From: Streptomyces lasiicapitis
GTDB taxonomy: Bacteria > Actinomycetota > Actinomycetes > Streptomycetales > Streptomycetaceae
Assembly (NCBI RefSeq): GCF_014646335.1
Contig: NZ_BMNG01000020.1
Coordinates: forward strand, 62,001-126,000
Reading direction: 5' to 3'
DNA length: 64,000 nt
Made by a program: the position numbers and the translations under genes. The notes below the pieces were generated by a model. It searched no databases. It worked only from the letters and a program-made list of their open reading frames with translations, and was not told where the DNA came from. Below, one piece after another: positions 7,699 to 16,439 of the stretch. Numbering within the stretch: position 1 is the stretch's first letter; every line of letters begins with the position of its first letter.

Positions 7699-10600
7699 GT
7701 GCGTTCCGTGTCCTTCCAGGTGCTCGGGCCCCTCGCCGCGTACGACGCCGACGGGCGGCCCCTGGACCTCAAGGGCCCGCGCCACCGGGCCGTCCTCGCC
7801 CGCCTCCTGATCGCCCGCCGCCGCACCGTCCCGGTGTCCCGGCTGGTCGACGACCTCTGGGAGGAACCGCCGCCCGCCGCCGTCGGCGCGATCCGTACGT
7901 TCGTCGGCGACCTGAGGAAGGCGCTGGAGCCGGAGCGGGCTCGGCGGGCGCCTGCGCGGCTTCTGGTGACTTCGGGGACCGGGTATGCGCTGCTCGCGGA
8001 GGGTGGGGCGGTGGATGGGTGGCGGTTCGAGGGGGTTGTGGGGGCGGCTGTGGGTGCGGTCGGTGCCGCTGGTGTCGGCGGTGCCTCTGAGGCCGACCTC
8101 GTGCTGCTCGACGACGCGCTCGCGTCCTGGCGTGGGCCCGCCTACGCCGAGTGGGCCGACCAGGACTGGGCGCGGGCCGAGGCGGCGCGCCTCGACGAGC
8201 TGCGGCTGCTCGCCGTGGAACGCCGGGCCGGGGCGGCGCTGGCGCTCGGCCGCGCGACGGAGGCCGTCCTCGACCTGGAGCCCCACGTCGACCGGCACCC
8301 CTGGCGGGAGGAGGCGTGGGGGCTGCTCGCGGTCGCCCTCTACCGGGTGGGGCGGCAGGGGGACGCGCTGGGGGCGCTGCGGCGGGCTCGGGAGCGGTTG
8401 GCGGGGGAGCTGGGCGTGGAGCCGGGGGTGGGGTTGCGGCGGTTGGAGGGGGAGATTCTGGCTCAGGGGGTGGGGTTGGGGTTGGGGGCGGGGGTGCTGT
8501 TGGAGTCCGGTGGGGGGCCGGGGCGGCGACCGTGGGCGCAGTCGGAACCGGAACCGGAAGCGGAACCGGTGTCGGTACCGGAAGCGGATTCTGTGGCGGG
8601 GGTGTCGGGGCGCGGGCGTGAACTGGTCGGTCGGGAACGGGAGTTGGCCGTCCTGGATGCCGTGGCTCGGGGCGTTGTGCGGGAGGGGCGGCTCACGCTC
8701 GCGTTGGTCTCCGGTGAGGCGGGGGCGGGCAAGACGGCGCTCGTGCGGGGGCTGGCGGAGCGCCTTGAGGGGGAGGGGTGGACGGCGGCGTGGGGGAGGG
8801 CGCCGGAGCGGAGTGGGGTGCCGGCGGGGTGGCCTTGGGTTGAGGTGCTGAGGGGACTTGGGGTGGAGGGGGTGCTTGAGGCGGCGGGAGGTGAGGTGCC
8901 GTCGCCGTCCACGGGTGCGGGTGCGGGTGCGGCCGACGGCCTGGACGTGGCCGGTGCGCGGTTCCGGTGGCGTCGGTGGGTGGGGGACCGGATTGTGGGG
9001 GCTGCTGACGAGGGGCGCCCCATGCTGCTCGTACTCGACGACTTGCAGTGGGCGGGCGCCGAGACCTTGGAACTGCTCGCCGAGCTGGTGGACCGCCCGG
9101 TCGAGCGGCCCGTACTCGTCGTGGGAACGTACCGGGACCGACCAGAACCACCGTTCCGGCTGGGGGAGTTCCTCGGCCGGGTGGCGCGGGCGGAGCCGGT
9201 GCGGGTGCGGCTCGGCGGGCTGCCGGAGGAGGCGGTGGGCGAGCTGATGCGCGTCGTGGCGCGGCGCGCGGTGACCCCCGTGACGGCCCGCGCGGTGCGG
9301 CACCGCAGCGGCGGCAACCCCTTCTTCGTACGCGAGATCGCCCGCCTGTACGCGGCCGATGGTGCTGCGGCACTGTCCCAAGTCCCCACCGGTGTACGGG
9401 ACATCGTCCGCCACAGACTGTCCGCCCTGCCGGGCGAGCCGACCCGCACGGTGCTGCGGAAGGCGGCGGTGCTCGGGTCGGTCGTGGACCTGGACGTGCT
9501 GGTCGAGGTGGTGGGGGACGAGGAGGCGGTGCTTGACGCGGTGGAGGCGGGGGGTGGGGCGGGGTTCCTGACGGTGGGCCGACCTGAGCCGTCCGGCCTG
9601 CCTCCCCTTGGCCAACCCAGCCCCGACCGCGTCGAGTTCGCGCACGATCTCGTCCGCGAGGTCCTGTACGACGACCTCTCCGCACCCCGCCGCGCCCGCC
9701 TGCACGCCGCCGTCGGCGAGACCCTGGCGCGGGTGCGGCCCGACGCCGTCGAAGCGATCGCGCACCACCTGCTCAGCGCCGGTACCCGCGCCCCGGCCGC
9801 CCGCACCGTCGACTTCGCGGCCCGCGCCGCCCGGCGCGCCGAGGCGGGGGGTGCGCCGCACGAGGCGGCGCGGCTCTGGGGTGCGGCGCTCGCCGCGTAC
9901 GACGGGGCCGCCCCCGCCCCGCCCGCGGCCCGCGACCGTACCCCGCAACGCCTCACCCTCCTCATGGGCCTCGTACGCAACCTCGCCGTCACCGGCGCGC
10001 TCGCCGAGGCCCGCCGCCACCGCGCCGACGCGCTCCTCGCCGCCGAGGCCACCGGCGACCCCGAGCTGACCGCCCGCGTCATCGGCGCCTTCGACGTACC
10101 CGGCATCTGGGCCCGCAACGACGACGAGGCCCTCTCCCGCCGCATCGTCGCCGCGGCTCTGCGTACGCTCGACGCCCTTCCTGCCGACGGGAGTTCGGGC
10201 CGCCGGGCCGTGCGCTGCCGACTGCTCAGCACGGTCGCGATGGAGACACGGGGGTCGCGTACGGGGATCGGGGCCGAGGCGGCCCGGGAGGCGGAGGCGC
10301 TGGCGCGGGCGGCGGTGGAGGAGGTGTCGGGCGGGGCTGAAAGGGTCAGCGGAGCCGCCGAGGCCGAGGCGGCCAAGGGAGCCGAAGAGGCTGGCGCAGT
10401 CGCCGGGGCCGAAGGGAACGCCGGAGTCGAAGGGAGCACCGGAGTCGAAAGAGCCGCCGCAGCCGAACGGGGCGCCTGGGCGGAAGGGGGCGCCGTGAGC
10501 GAAGCGGCCGTAGAACCCGTAGAAGCCGCCGCAGGCGACGCCGCCGCGTTGCTCGCCTACGCCCTCAACGCCCGCTACCTGCACACCTTCCACCGCCCCG

Positions 10601-11382
10601 GACTCGCCCCCGAACGCGCCCGCATCGGCGCCGAGCTGACCGCCCTCGCCGCCCGCCACGGGCTCGTCACCTTCGAGGTCCTCGGCCACCTGATGCTGCT
10701 CCAGGCCCACTCCGCCCTCGCCGAATTCGACCGCGCGGACCGCCACGCCGCCGCCGTCGACCGCCTCGCCGAGCGGCACGGGCTGCCCCTCGTCGGGGTG
10801 TTCACGCAGTGGTACGGGGCGCTGCGCGCGGCGGTCGCGGGGCGGGTGGAGGAGGCGGAGGCGGCGAGCCGGGCGGCGGCGGAGCTGATGCGGGGGAGCG
10901 GGATGAGCGGGATGGAGGGGGCGGCGACAGGGGCGGACGGGTTGCTGGAGTTGGCGTTGCTGTGCCTTCGGGTGCAGGGCGACGGGGGCGAGGTTGCCGG
11001 GGGCGGCGGGGGAGGGGACTCCTCCGTGGCCGTCGCCGGGTCTGCCGTCCGGGGGGACACCTCCGCGACCGGGTTCGCCGCCCGTGGGGACCAGTTGCTG
11101 GAAGCGCACCTGTGCCTGCGGGCCCGGTCGGCCCTGCGCGGCGGCGCCCCGCGCGACGTACTCGACTCCCTCTACCGGGAACTCCTCCCCGCCCACGGGG
11201 AGTTGGCCGGGGCCGGGAGTGGGGTGCTGACGCTTCAGCCCGTGGCCGTCTACCTGGGTGACCTGGCGACCGCTCTCGGCCGGACGGCCACCGCGGCCAC
11301 CCATTACCGTCAGGCCCGCGCCCTAGCGGCCCGCGCCGGCGCACCCCACTGGCGGATCACCGATGCGAGGATGCGCCCGTGA
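7699..11382 (+). CDS. Large SARP-family regulator with AAA ATPase domain
   Basis: This 1227-aa protein starts with a SARP winged-helix DNA-binding domain (residues 5-100, QVLGPLAAYDADGRPLDL) and a BTAD all-alpha domain (to about 255). A Pro/Glu-rich linker leads to an AAA_16/STAND ATPase: GAGKT with Lys345, Walker B LLVLDDLQW near 441-450. A long alpha-helical, probably TPR-like, half follows to the end. The ATPase differs from the NB-ARC type of the other two SARPs in this window. Residues 880-950 are a low-complexity Ala/Glu stretch. GTG start, GAGGGGAGG about 12 nt upstream. Such proteins activate specialised-metabolite genes, but no cluster is adjacent. Confidence 0.9.
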   Translation: MRSVSFQVLGPLAAYDADGRPLDLKGPRHRAVLARLLIARRRTVPVSRLVDDLWEEPPPAAVGAIRTFVGDLRKALEPERARRAPARLLVTSGTGYALLAEGGAVDGWRFEGVVGAAVGAVGAAGVGGASEADLVLLDDALASWRGPAYAEWADQDWARAEAARLDELRLLAVERRAGAALALGRATEAVLDLEPHVDRHPWREEAWGLLAVALYRVGRQGDALGALRRARERLAGELGVEPGVGLRRLEGEILAQGVGLGLGAGVLLESGGGPGRRPWAQSEPEPEAEPVSVPEADSVAGVSGRGRELVGRERELAVLDAVARGVVREGRLTLALVSGEAGAGKTALVRGLAERLEGEGWTAAWGRAPERSGVPAGWPWVEVLRGLGVEGVLEAAGGEVPSPSTGAGAGAADGLDVAGARFRWRRWVGDRIVGAADEGRPMLLVLDDLQWAGAETLELLAELVDRPVERPVLVVGTYRDRPEPPFRLGEFLGRVARAEPVRVRLGGLPEEAVGELMRVVARRAVTPVTARAVRHRSGGNPFFVREIARLYAADGAAALSQVPTGVRDIVRHRLSALPGEPTRTVLRKAAVLGSVVDLDVLVEVVGDEEAVLDAVEAGGGAGFLTVGRPEPSGLPPLGQPSPDRVEFAHDLVREVLYDDLSAPRRARLHAAVGETLARVRPDAVEAIAHHLLSAGTRAPAARTVDFAARAARRAEAGGAPHEAARLWGAALAAYDGAAPAPPAARDRTPQRLTLLMGLVRNLAVTGALAEARRHRADALLAAEATGDPELTARVIGAFDVPGIWARNDDEALSRRIVAAALRTLDALPADGSSGRRAVRCRLLSTVAMETRGSRTGIGAEAAREAEALARAAVEEVSGGAERVSGAAEAEAAKGAEEAGAVAGAEGNAGVEGSTGVERAAAAERGAWAEGGAVSEAAVEPVEAAAGDAAALLAYALNARYLHTFHRPGLAPERARIGAELTALAARHGLVTFEVLGHLMLLQAHSALAEFDRADRHAAAVDRLAERHGLPLVGVFTQWYGALRAAVAGRVEEAEAASRAAAELMRGSGMSGMEGAATGADGLLELALLCLRVQGDGGEVAGGGGGGDSSVAVAGSAVRGDTSATGFAARGDQLLEAHLCLRARSALRGGAPRDVLDSLYRELLPAHGELAGAGSGVLTLQPVAVYLGDLATALGRTATAATHYRQARALAARAGAPHWRITDARMRP

Positions 11383-11780
11383 CCGATCAGCAGACGGCGT
11401 ACATACGCTTCGAATCCCCCGTACGACACGAACGCGGCCACTACCCGGGCGTGTTCGTCCTGGTGAACGGACTCGCCAGGGACGGCAGACTCACCGCCGA
11501 GCAGGAGCGCTTCCGGCGCGCCAACAACGACTGGTACGACGCCGCGTACCCGAACCCCACGCACGTCGACCCCACCGTCTACGACCTCGACGTGAACCCC
11601 GGCGCGGTCGCCTGGTTCAAGGCCACCGCCACCCACCTCATCGAGCGCGTGCCCGGCTACCTCGACATCCTCGCCGCCCACGGCATCCCCGTCCGCACGC
11701 TCCGCTCGGCGGACCCCGGCCGCGTCGTCTACGAGGACGACGTCCAGATCGTCGTCGTACCGCGTGCGCACGATCAGTAG
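11379..11780 (+). CDS. Conserved hypothetical protein
   Basis: This 133-aa soluble protein has no signal peptide, membrane helix or motif I recognise. It is rich in aromatic and acidic residues, for example NNDWYDAAYPNPTHVDP. It begins at a GTG overlapping the stop of the SARP-ATPase by 4 bp, so it is translationally coupled to that regulator and could serve in its function. Its 3' end overlaps the convergent lipoprotein gene by 7 bp. Codon use is typical of the genome, which supports a real gene. Confidence 0.7.
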   Translation: MTDQQTAYIRFESPVRHERGHYPGVFVLVNGLARDGRLTAEQERFRRANNDWYDAAYPNPTHVDPTVYDLDVNPGAVAWFKATATHLIERVPGYLDILAAHGIPVRTLRSADPGRVVYEDDVQIVVVPRAHDQ

Positions 11781-12514
11781 TCGTAGGGCTTCGCCGTGTT
11801 CCAGTTGGTGACATCCGCGCTGGTCCACGTGAACTTCGACGGCACGCCCTTGGCGTCGAAGGCCTCCGTCCCGGCGCCGGGACCGGCGTCGCCCGTGTGG
11901 TCCAGCATGGCGATGCTGAGGTCCGAGGAGGTGTGCGTCCTGGCGCTGTCGGAGAAGAGGTTCACGGCCGCGTAGACCTTGCCGCCGGGCTTCACCACGA
12001 GCGCCTTGCCGCCGCCCGGGGTGTCCTTGCCCGAGTGCGGCAGGACGCCCACGGTGTCGCCGAGCATGACCGACGGGTACGAAGTGACGTAGCACGGCTT
12101 GGTGTCGGCGTTCGTGGCGGTGATGAGCAGGTGCTCGCCGCGCTGCTTCGCGAAGCGGTGCAGTACGGAGTACGACATCTCCTGGCCGTCGCAGGCCCGG
12201 ACCCCGGCGGCGGAGGCCTTCGCGCCGTTGCCCTTGGCGGCGGCCTCCTTGCCCGTGCCCGCGCCCGTGCCCGCACTCGCGCCCGAGGCAGAGGCCGAGG
12301 CGGAGGCCGAGTCCTTGCCCGCGCCGACCGTCGCGCCCTTGTCGGCGTTGACCGTCGCGCCCTCGGCGGAACCGGAGGAGCCGGCGCTCCTGCCCCCGTC
12401 GGACGCCTTGCCGCCGCCGTTGTCGTCCGAGCTGCCGCCGCAGGCGGTCAGGGCGAGGCCGAGGGCGGCGGTGGCGGCGGCGAGTGCGGCGGTGCGGATC
12501 CGGGACGTGCGCAT
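11774..12514 (-). CDS. DUF4232 lipoprotein
   Basis: The 246-aa product starts with an Arg-rich signal peptide and the lipobox ALTACG, so it is anchored outside the membrane. Residues 28-105 are a low-complexity Gly/Ala/Ser/Lys spacer. The C-terminal half (from VRACDGQEMSYSV) is a DUF4232 domain with two Cys and the characteristic ITATNADTKPCYV and MLDHTGDAGPG-like segments. DUF4232 proteins are common secreted actinobacterial proteins of unknown function. The ATG at 12514 is preceded by AAGGGGAA, a strong ribosome binding site. Confidence 0.85.
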   Translation of the reverse strand: MRTSRIRTAALAAATAALGLALTACGGSSDDNGGGKASDGGRSAGSSGSAEGATVNADKGATVGAGKDSASASASASGASAGTGAGTGKEAAAKGNGAKASAAGVRACDGQEMSYSVLHRFAKQRGEHLLITATNADTKPCYVTSYPSVMLGDTVGVLPHSGKDTPGGGKALVVKPGGKVYAAVNLFSDSARTHTSSDLSIAMLDHTGDAGPGAGTEAFDAKGVPSKFTWTSADVTNWNTAKPYDY

Positions 12515-12583
12515 GGTGTTCCCCTTGGGGTGGTCTGGTCTCACCGGTGGTCGTTCCCGCCGGTGGGACCAGCCTGGACGCAC

Positions 12584-12625
12584 CCGCTGCCGTCCCGCTC
12601 ACGCTCCGCTGCCGTCCCGCTCACG
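12584..12625. repeat. 20-bp tandem direct repeat, period 22
   Basis: CCGCTGCCGTCCCGCTCACG occurs at 12584-12603 and again at 12606-12625 without mismatch. It lies between the lipoprotein start (12514) and the stop of the minus-strand SARP (12693). It could be a polymerase-slippage duplication or part of the lipoprotein promoter region. Confidence 0.8.
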
Positions 12626-12692
12626 TCCCCCGTTCCTGTCCCCGGAACGCGTCGGCCGCCGCGTCCGCCTCCGCCTCCGCCTTTGCCTCCGC

Positions 12693-15479
12693 CTACCTCT
12701 CCGTCTCCGCCCCCACCTGCGCCATCCGCTCCACCGCCGCCGCGTGCCGGTCCCGGAACCCCTCGTCCCCCGACACCCCCAGCAGCGCCCCCAGCGCCCG
12801 CACCGCGCCCTCGTCGAAGCCCGTCGTCTCCGCCTCGTGGGCCGCGTGGTCGAGGCGGCGGATGCCCTCCGGCTCGTCGCCGAGGCCGAGCAGGGCCTCG
12901 CCGGCCGCCATGGTGAGGAGGATCCGGGCGGCGCTCGGGGTGTCCGCCGGGTCCTGGGAGGTCAGGGCCAGTGCCTCGGTGGCCGTGTCGAGTGCCGACC
13001 GCCAGTCCCGCGTGGTGAGTTGGTGGCGCGCCAGATGGTGCAGGGCCAGGCGCTCGGTGTGGCCGTCGGCGGCGCCGCGGGCCAGTTCCACCGCGCGTAC
13101 GCAGCCGTCCACCGCCTCCTCCGTGTCGCCGAGCGCCGCCTGCGCCAGCGACAGGTTGACCAGCGCCGTCGCCTCCCCGCGCGGATCGGCAGCGCGCGCC
13201 GCCAGCGGCACCGCCGCCTCCAGGCACGCCAGCGCGTCGGCCGTGCGGCCCTCCTCGGTCAGCACCCAGCCGAGCAGGGCGAGCACCCGCGCCTCGGCGT
13301 ACGCGTCGCCGCAGGCCCGCGCCGCGCGCAGCGCCGTCTCCAGGAGCGGCGCCCAGCCCTCCCGGACCCGCCACACCATCAGCGGCCACAGCGCGAGCAC
13401 GATCCGCCACGTCCGGTCGTGCAGCCCGGCCCCGTCCGCCGCGACCGCCGCCAGCGTCAGGTCCTCCCGCTCTGCCGCGTACCAGTCCATGGCCGCCGCG
13501 CGGTCCGCGAACTCCCGTACCGCGCACGGCGTCCGGAAGTCCGCGGGGAGCGTGAAGCACGGCTCGTCGCCGGGCTCCGCCGCCTCGGCCGCCGCCAGGG
13601 CGGTGGCCACGCAGTGGTCCAGGACGCGCGGCAGGGCCTCGGGGTCGGCGTCCAGGCCGCGGGCGTACAGGCGGACCAGGTCGTGCGGGGTCCAGCGGTC
13701 CGGCGCGGTCCGGGTGAGCAGGTGCGCGGCGGCCATCCGGTCGAGCGCCGCCTCGGCCGCCGCCGGGTCCGTGCCCGCGAGGGCCGCCGCCGCGTACCGG
13801 TCCACGTGGGTGCCGGGGTGGCGGCCGAGCTGCGCGAACTGGTGCCCCACGGCCGCGGGAAGCTGCCGCAGCGTCAGCCGCAGCGCCGCCCGCACCCCGG
13901 TGTCCTCCACGTCGAGCAGCACCGCGCGCCGCGACTCGTCGGACAGTTCGGCGGCCATCGCGGCCAGCGTGCCCCGCGGCTGGTCCGCGAGCCTCGCCGC
14001 GACCACCCGCAGCGCCAGCGGCAGCCCGCCGCACAGCTCCGCGAGCCGCCGCGCGGCCACCGGCTCCGCGAGCACCCGTTCCCTGCCGAGCACCCCGGCG
14101 AGCAGCGCCGTGCCGTCGTCCGCCTCGAGCACGTCCACGGGCAGCGGCCGGGCCGCGTCGGTGGCGATCAGACCGCGAAGGCGGTAGCGACTCGTGACGA
14201 CGGTGACACAGCGCGCCCCGCCCGGCAGCAGCGGCCTGACCTGCTCGGATTCTCGTACGTTGTCGAGTACGAGGAGCAGTTGACGGTCGGCGGCCAGGGA
14301 CCGGAACAGCGCGGCCGCGGCGTTCGCCGACTCGGGTATCCGGCGCGGCGGCACGCCGAGCGCCAGCAGGAACTCGCGCAGCACGTCGAGGAGCGGCGGC
14401 TCACCCGTGTCGGCGAAGCCGCGCAGATCGGCGTAGAGGCGGCCGTCGGGGAACGCCGCGCGGTTGCGGTGCGCCCACTGCACCACCAGCGCGGTCTTGC
14501 CGACGCCCGCGGGTCCGGTGACGAGGCACACCGGGGCCTCGCCCGCGGCGGCCCGGGACAGCTCCGTGAACTCGGCGGCCCGGCCGTGGAAGCCGCGGGG
14601 GGCGCGGGGGAGGAGGTCGGCCGCCGCCCCACCCGGCGCTACGGTGCGCGCCGACATCGGGGCCGCGCCCGACGGTGCCGGTGCCGGTGCCGGTGCCTGT
14701 GCCGACGCCGGTGCCCCGCCGCCCCGCCCGGCCTCCTCGCCCTCCCCGCGCAGCGCGAGCGCGTAGGCGTCGGCCAGCTCGGGGCCCGGGTCGAGGCCCA
14801 GCTCGTCCGCGAGCACGCGTCGTGTGCGGTGGAACCAGTCCAGCGCCTCCGAGCGGCGGCCCGCCCGCCGCAGTGCCGTCACCAGCGCCGCCGAGAGCGA
14901 CTCGCGCAGCGGGTGCGCCGTCACCTCCGCGCGCAGCAGCGCGGCCGCCCGCGCGTGCTCGCCCAACTGCCCATACCCGGCCGCGAGGCGCTCCACCGAC
15001 GCGAGCCGGGTCTCCTCGAGGGCCTGCGCCGCCGCCTGGAGGGCCGGTCCGGTGTGCACCCCGGTCAGCGCCGGGCCCTGCCACAGCGCGAGCGCCTCCT
15101 CGTACATCGTCACCGCGTCGGCCGCCGCGCGCTGCCCGCGGGCCAGCGACACCAGTTCCTCGAAGCGGTGCGCGTCGAGGAGCGACTCCGGCATCCGCAG
15201 CAGATACGCCGTGCCCTGCGTGAGCAGCTCGACGCCGTACATCTCGGCGTCGGCCGCGACCAGCAGGGTGCGCAGCCGCGACACATGCCCCTGGATGACC
15301 CCGCGGGCCCGGGGCGGCGGCTCGTCGTCCCACAGGGCTTCCGTCAACCGCTGTACGGGAACGGGGTGGTTGGGCCGCAGCAGCAGCGTGGCGAGCAGGC
15401 TGCGGCGCTTCGCGGGGCCGAGCGGCAGATCACCGGCCTCGGTGGCGACGGACACCGTTCCGAGCAGCCGGAACTCCAC
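12693..15479 (-). CDS. AfsR-type SARP regulator (SARP-BTAD-NB-ARC)
   Basis: This 928-aa protein has a SARP DNA-binding domain (MEFRLLGTVSV to about 95), a BTAD domain (about 100-250), an Ala/Pro linker, then an NB-ARC ATPase. The ATPase has GPAGVGKTALVV with Lys328, LLLVLDNV Walker B and a GLPLALRVVAARL motif. TPR-like helices form the C-terminus. This is the AfsR architecture: transcriptional activation gated by nucleotide and, in AfsR, by Ser/Thr phosphorylation. The GTG start has AGGAGG about 10 nt upstream. It is divergent from an OmpR-type two-component system. A heptamer repeat (15514-15531) lies upstream. Confidence 0.92.
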   Translation of the reverse strand: MEFRLLGTVSVATEAGDLPLGPAKRRSLLATLLLRPNHPVPVQRLTEALWDDEPPPRARGVIQGHVSRLRTLLVAADAEMYGVELLTQGTAYLLRMPESLLDAHRFEELVSLARGQRAAADAVTMYEEALALWQGPALTGVHTGPALQAAAQALEETRLASVERLAAGYGQLGEHARAAALLRAEVTAHPLRESLSAALVTALRRAGRRSEALDWFHRTRRVLADELGLDPGPELADAYALALRGEGEEAGRGGGAPASAQAPAPAPAPSGAAPMSARTVAPGGAAADLLPRAPRGFHGRAAEFTELSRAAAGEAPVCLVTGPAGVGKTALVVQWAHRNRAAFPDGRLYADLRGFADTGEPPLLDVLREFLLALGVPPRRIPESANAAAALFRSLAADRQLLLVLDNVRESEQVRPLLPGGARCVTVVTSRYRLRGLIATDAARPLPVDVLEADDGTALLAGVLGRERVLAEPVAARRLAELCGGLPLALRVVAARLADQPRGTLAAMAAELSDESRRAVLLDVEDTGVRAALRLTLRQLPAAVGHQFAQLGRHPGTHVDRYAAAALAGTDPAAAEAALDRMAAAHLLTRTAPDRWTPHDLVRLYARGLDADPEALPRVLDHCVATALAAAEAAEPGDEPCFTLPADFRTPCAVREFADRAAAMDWYAAEREDLTLAAVAADGAGLHDRTWRIVLALWPLMVWRVREGWAPLLETALRAARACGDAYAEARVLALLGWVLTEEGRTADALACLEAAVPLAARAADPRGEATALVNLSLAQAALGDTEEAVDGCVRAVELARGAADGHTERLALHHLARHQLTTRDWRSALDTATEALALTSQDPADTPSAARILLTMAAGEALLGLGDEPEGIRRLDHAAHEAETTGFDEGAVRALGALLGVSGDEGFRDRHAAAVERMAQVGAETER

Positions 15480-15513
15480 TTGTCCTGCACCTCCTGAGGC
15501 GAAAGGTCCCAGA

Positions 15514-15531
15514 ATAACTGGCCGGTAACAA
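15514..15531. promoter_or_regulatory. Imperfect heptamer repeat, 11-bp period, upstream of the SARP gene
   Basis: On the minus strand TTGTTAC and CAGTTAT start 11 bp apart, sharing GTTA. The site is about 35-50 bp upstream of the SARP start at 15479. It fits the spacing of known SARP sites but the match is weak. Confidence 0.3.
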
Positions 15532-15647
15532 CGGCGGGTCGGCCCACCTGCCGAGGCCGGCCCGGAGCGGCCCGCGAGTTATGTGATTCCTGTCAGGGCG
15601 TCTCCGCGACGGCCGCGGACCGCTGAGGTCCACTTATGCTCGGGCGC

Positions 15648-16439
15648 ATGTGCGCTTTTGTCCTGGTCGCGGAGGACGACGAGAAACAGGCCGAGCTCAT
15701 CCGCCGCTATCTGGAGCGCGAGGGCCACACCGTCGGCGTCGTCCACGACGGCCGCGCGGCCCTGGAAGAAGTGCGGCGGCGCGAGCCCGACCTGCTCATC
15801 CTCGACGTGATGATGCCGGAGGTCGACGGCCTCGGGGTGACCCGCGTGCTGCGCGCCGCCCCCCGGCCGGGCGAGTATCCGGCGCCCGGCGCGCCCGCGG
15901 GCGGCAGCGCGCTGCCCATCCTCATGCTCACCGCCCGCTCCACCGAGGACGACCTGCTCCTCGGCCTCGACCTGGGCGCCGACGACTACCTCACCAAGCC
16001 CTACAGCCCCCGCGAGCTGATGGCCCGCGTCCGCACCCTGCTGCGGCGCGCCGGGGGCACCGCCCATCTGCCGCCGCCCGACCCGGACGCCCGGGTGCTG
16101 CGGGCCGGGGGCCTCGTCGTGGACGAGCGGCGGCACGAGGTGACCGTGGACGAGCGCCGGGTCGAGTGCACACCCGGCGAGTTCGAACTGCTCGCCACCA
16201 TGGCCGCCGAACCGGAGCGCGTGTTCACCCGGCCGCAGCTCCTGGACCGCATCCACGGCTCGTCGGGGTACATATCCGCGCGCACCGTCGACGTCCACGT
16301 ACTGAATCTGCGCAAGAAGATCGAGGCCAATCCGCGGTCGCCGCAGCGCCTTGTGACGGTGTTCGGCGTCGGGTACAAACTCGTCGCGCACCACGGGGCC
16401 GAGGGGCGCACCGGGGCGGCGGCCCGCCATGAGGCGTAG
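15648..16439 (+). CDS. OmpR/PhoB-family response regulator
   Basis: This 263-aa regulator has a receiver domain (AEDDEKQ acidic pocket, Asp53 in LLILDVMMPEVDG, Lys of LTKPYSP) and an OmpR winged helix in the last 100 residues (CTPGEFELLATM, ARTVDVHVLNLRKKIE). I chose the ATG at 15648 because MCAFVLVAEDD is a normal receiver start; an ATG four codons upstream is possible. No clear Shine-Dalgarno site is seen, so the message may be leaderless. Residues 70-90 hold an unusual Pro/Gly insertion (APRPGEYPAPGAPAGG). It overlaps the kinase gene start by 11 bp. Confidence 0.92.
   Translation: MCAFVLVAEDDEKQAELIRRYLEREGHTVGVVHDGRAALEEVRRREPDLLILDVMMPEVDGLGVTRVLRAAPRPGEYPAPGAPAGGSALPILMLTARSTEDDLLLGLDLGADDYLTKPYSPRELMARVRTLLRRAGGTAHLPPPDPDARVLRAGGLVVDERRHEVTVDERRVECTPGEFELLATMAAEPERVFTRPQLLDRIHGSSGYISARTVDVHVLNLRKKIEANPRSPQRLVTVFGVGYKLVAHHGAEGRTGAAARHEA

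Noticed and set aside
7645..11304. 1219-residue minus-strand open frame opposite the first SARP gene
   Set aside because: It lies fully antisense to a strongly supported gene. Its translation is Pro/Arg/Gln low complexity with no domain; long antisense frames are expected in high-GC DNA.
12099..15497. 1132-residue plus-strand open frame opposite the second SARP gene
   Set aside because: Antisense of a clear AfsR-type protein; Arg-rich translation, no family features.
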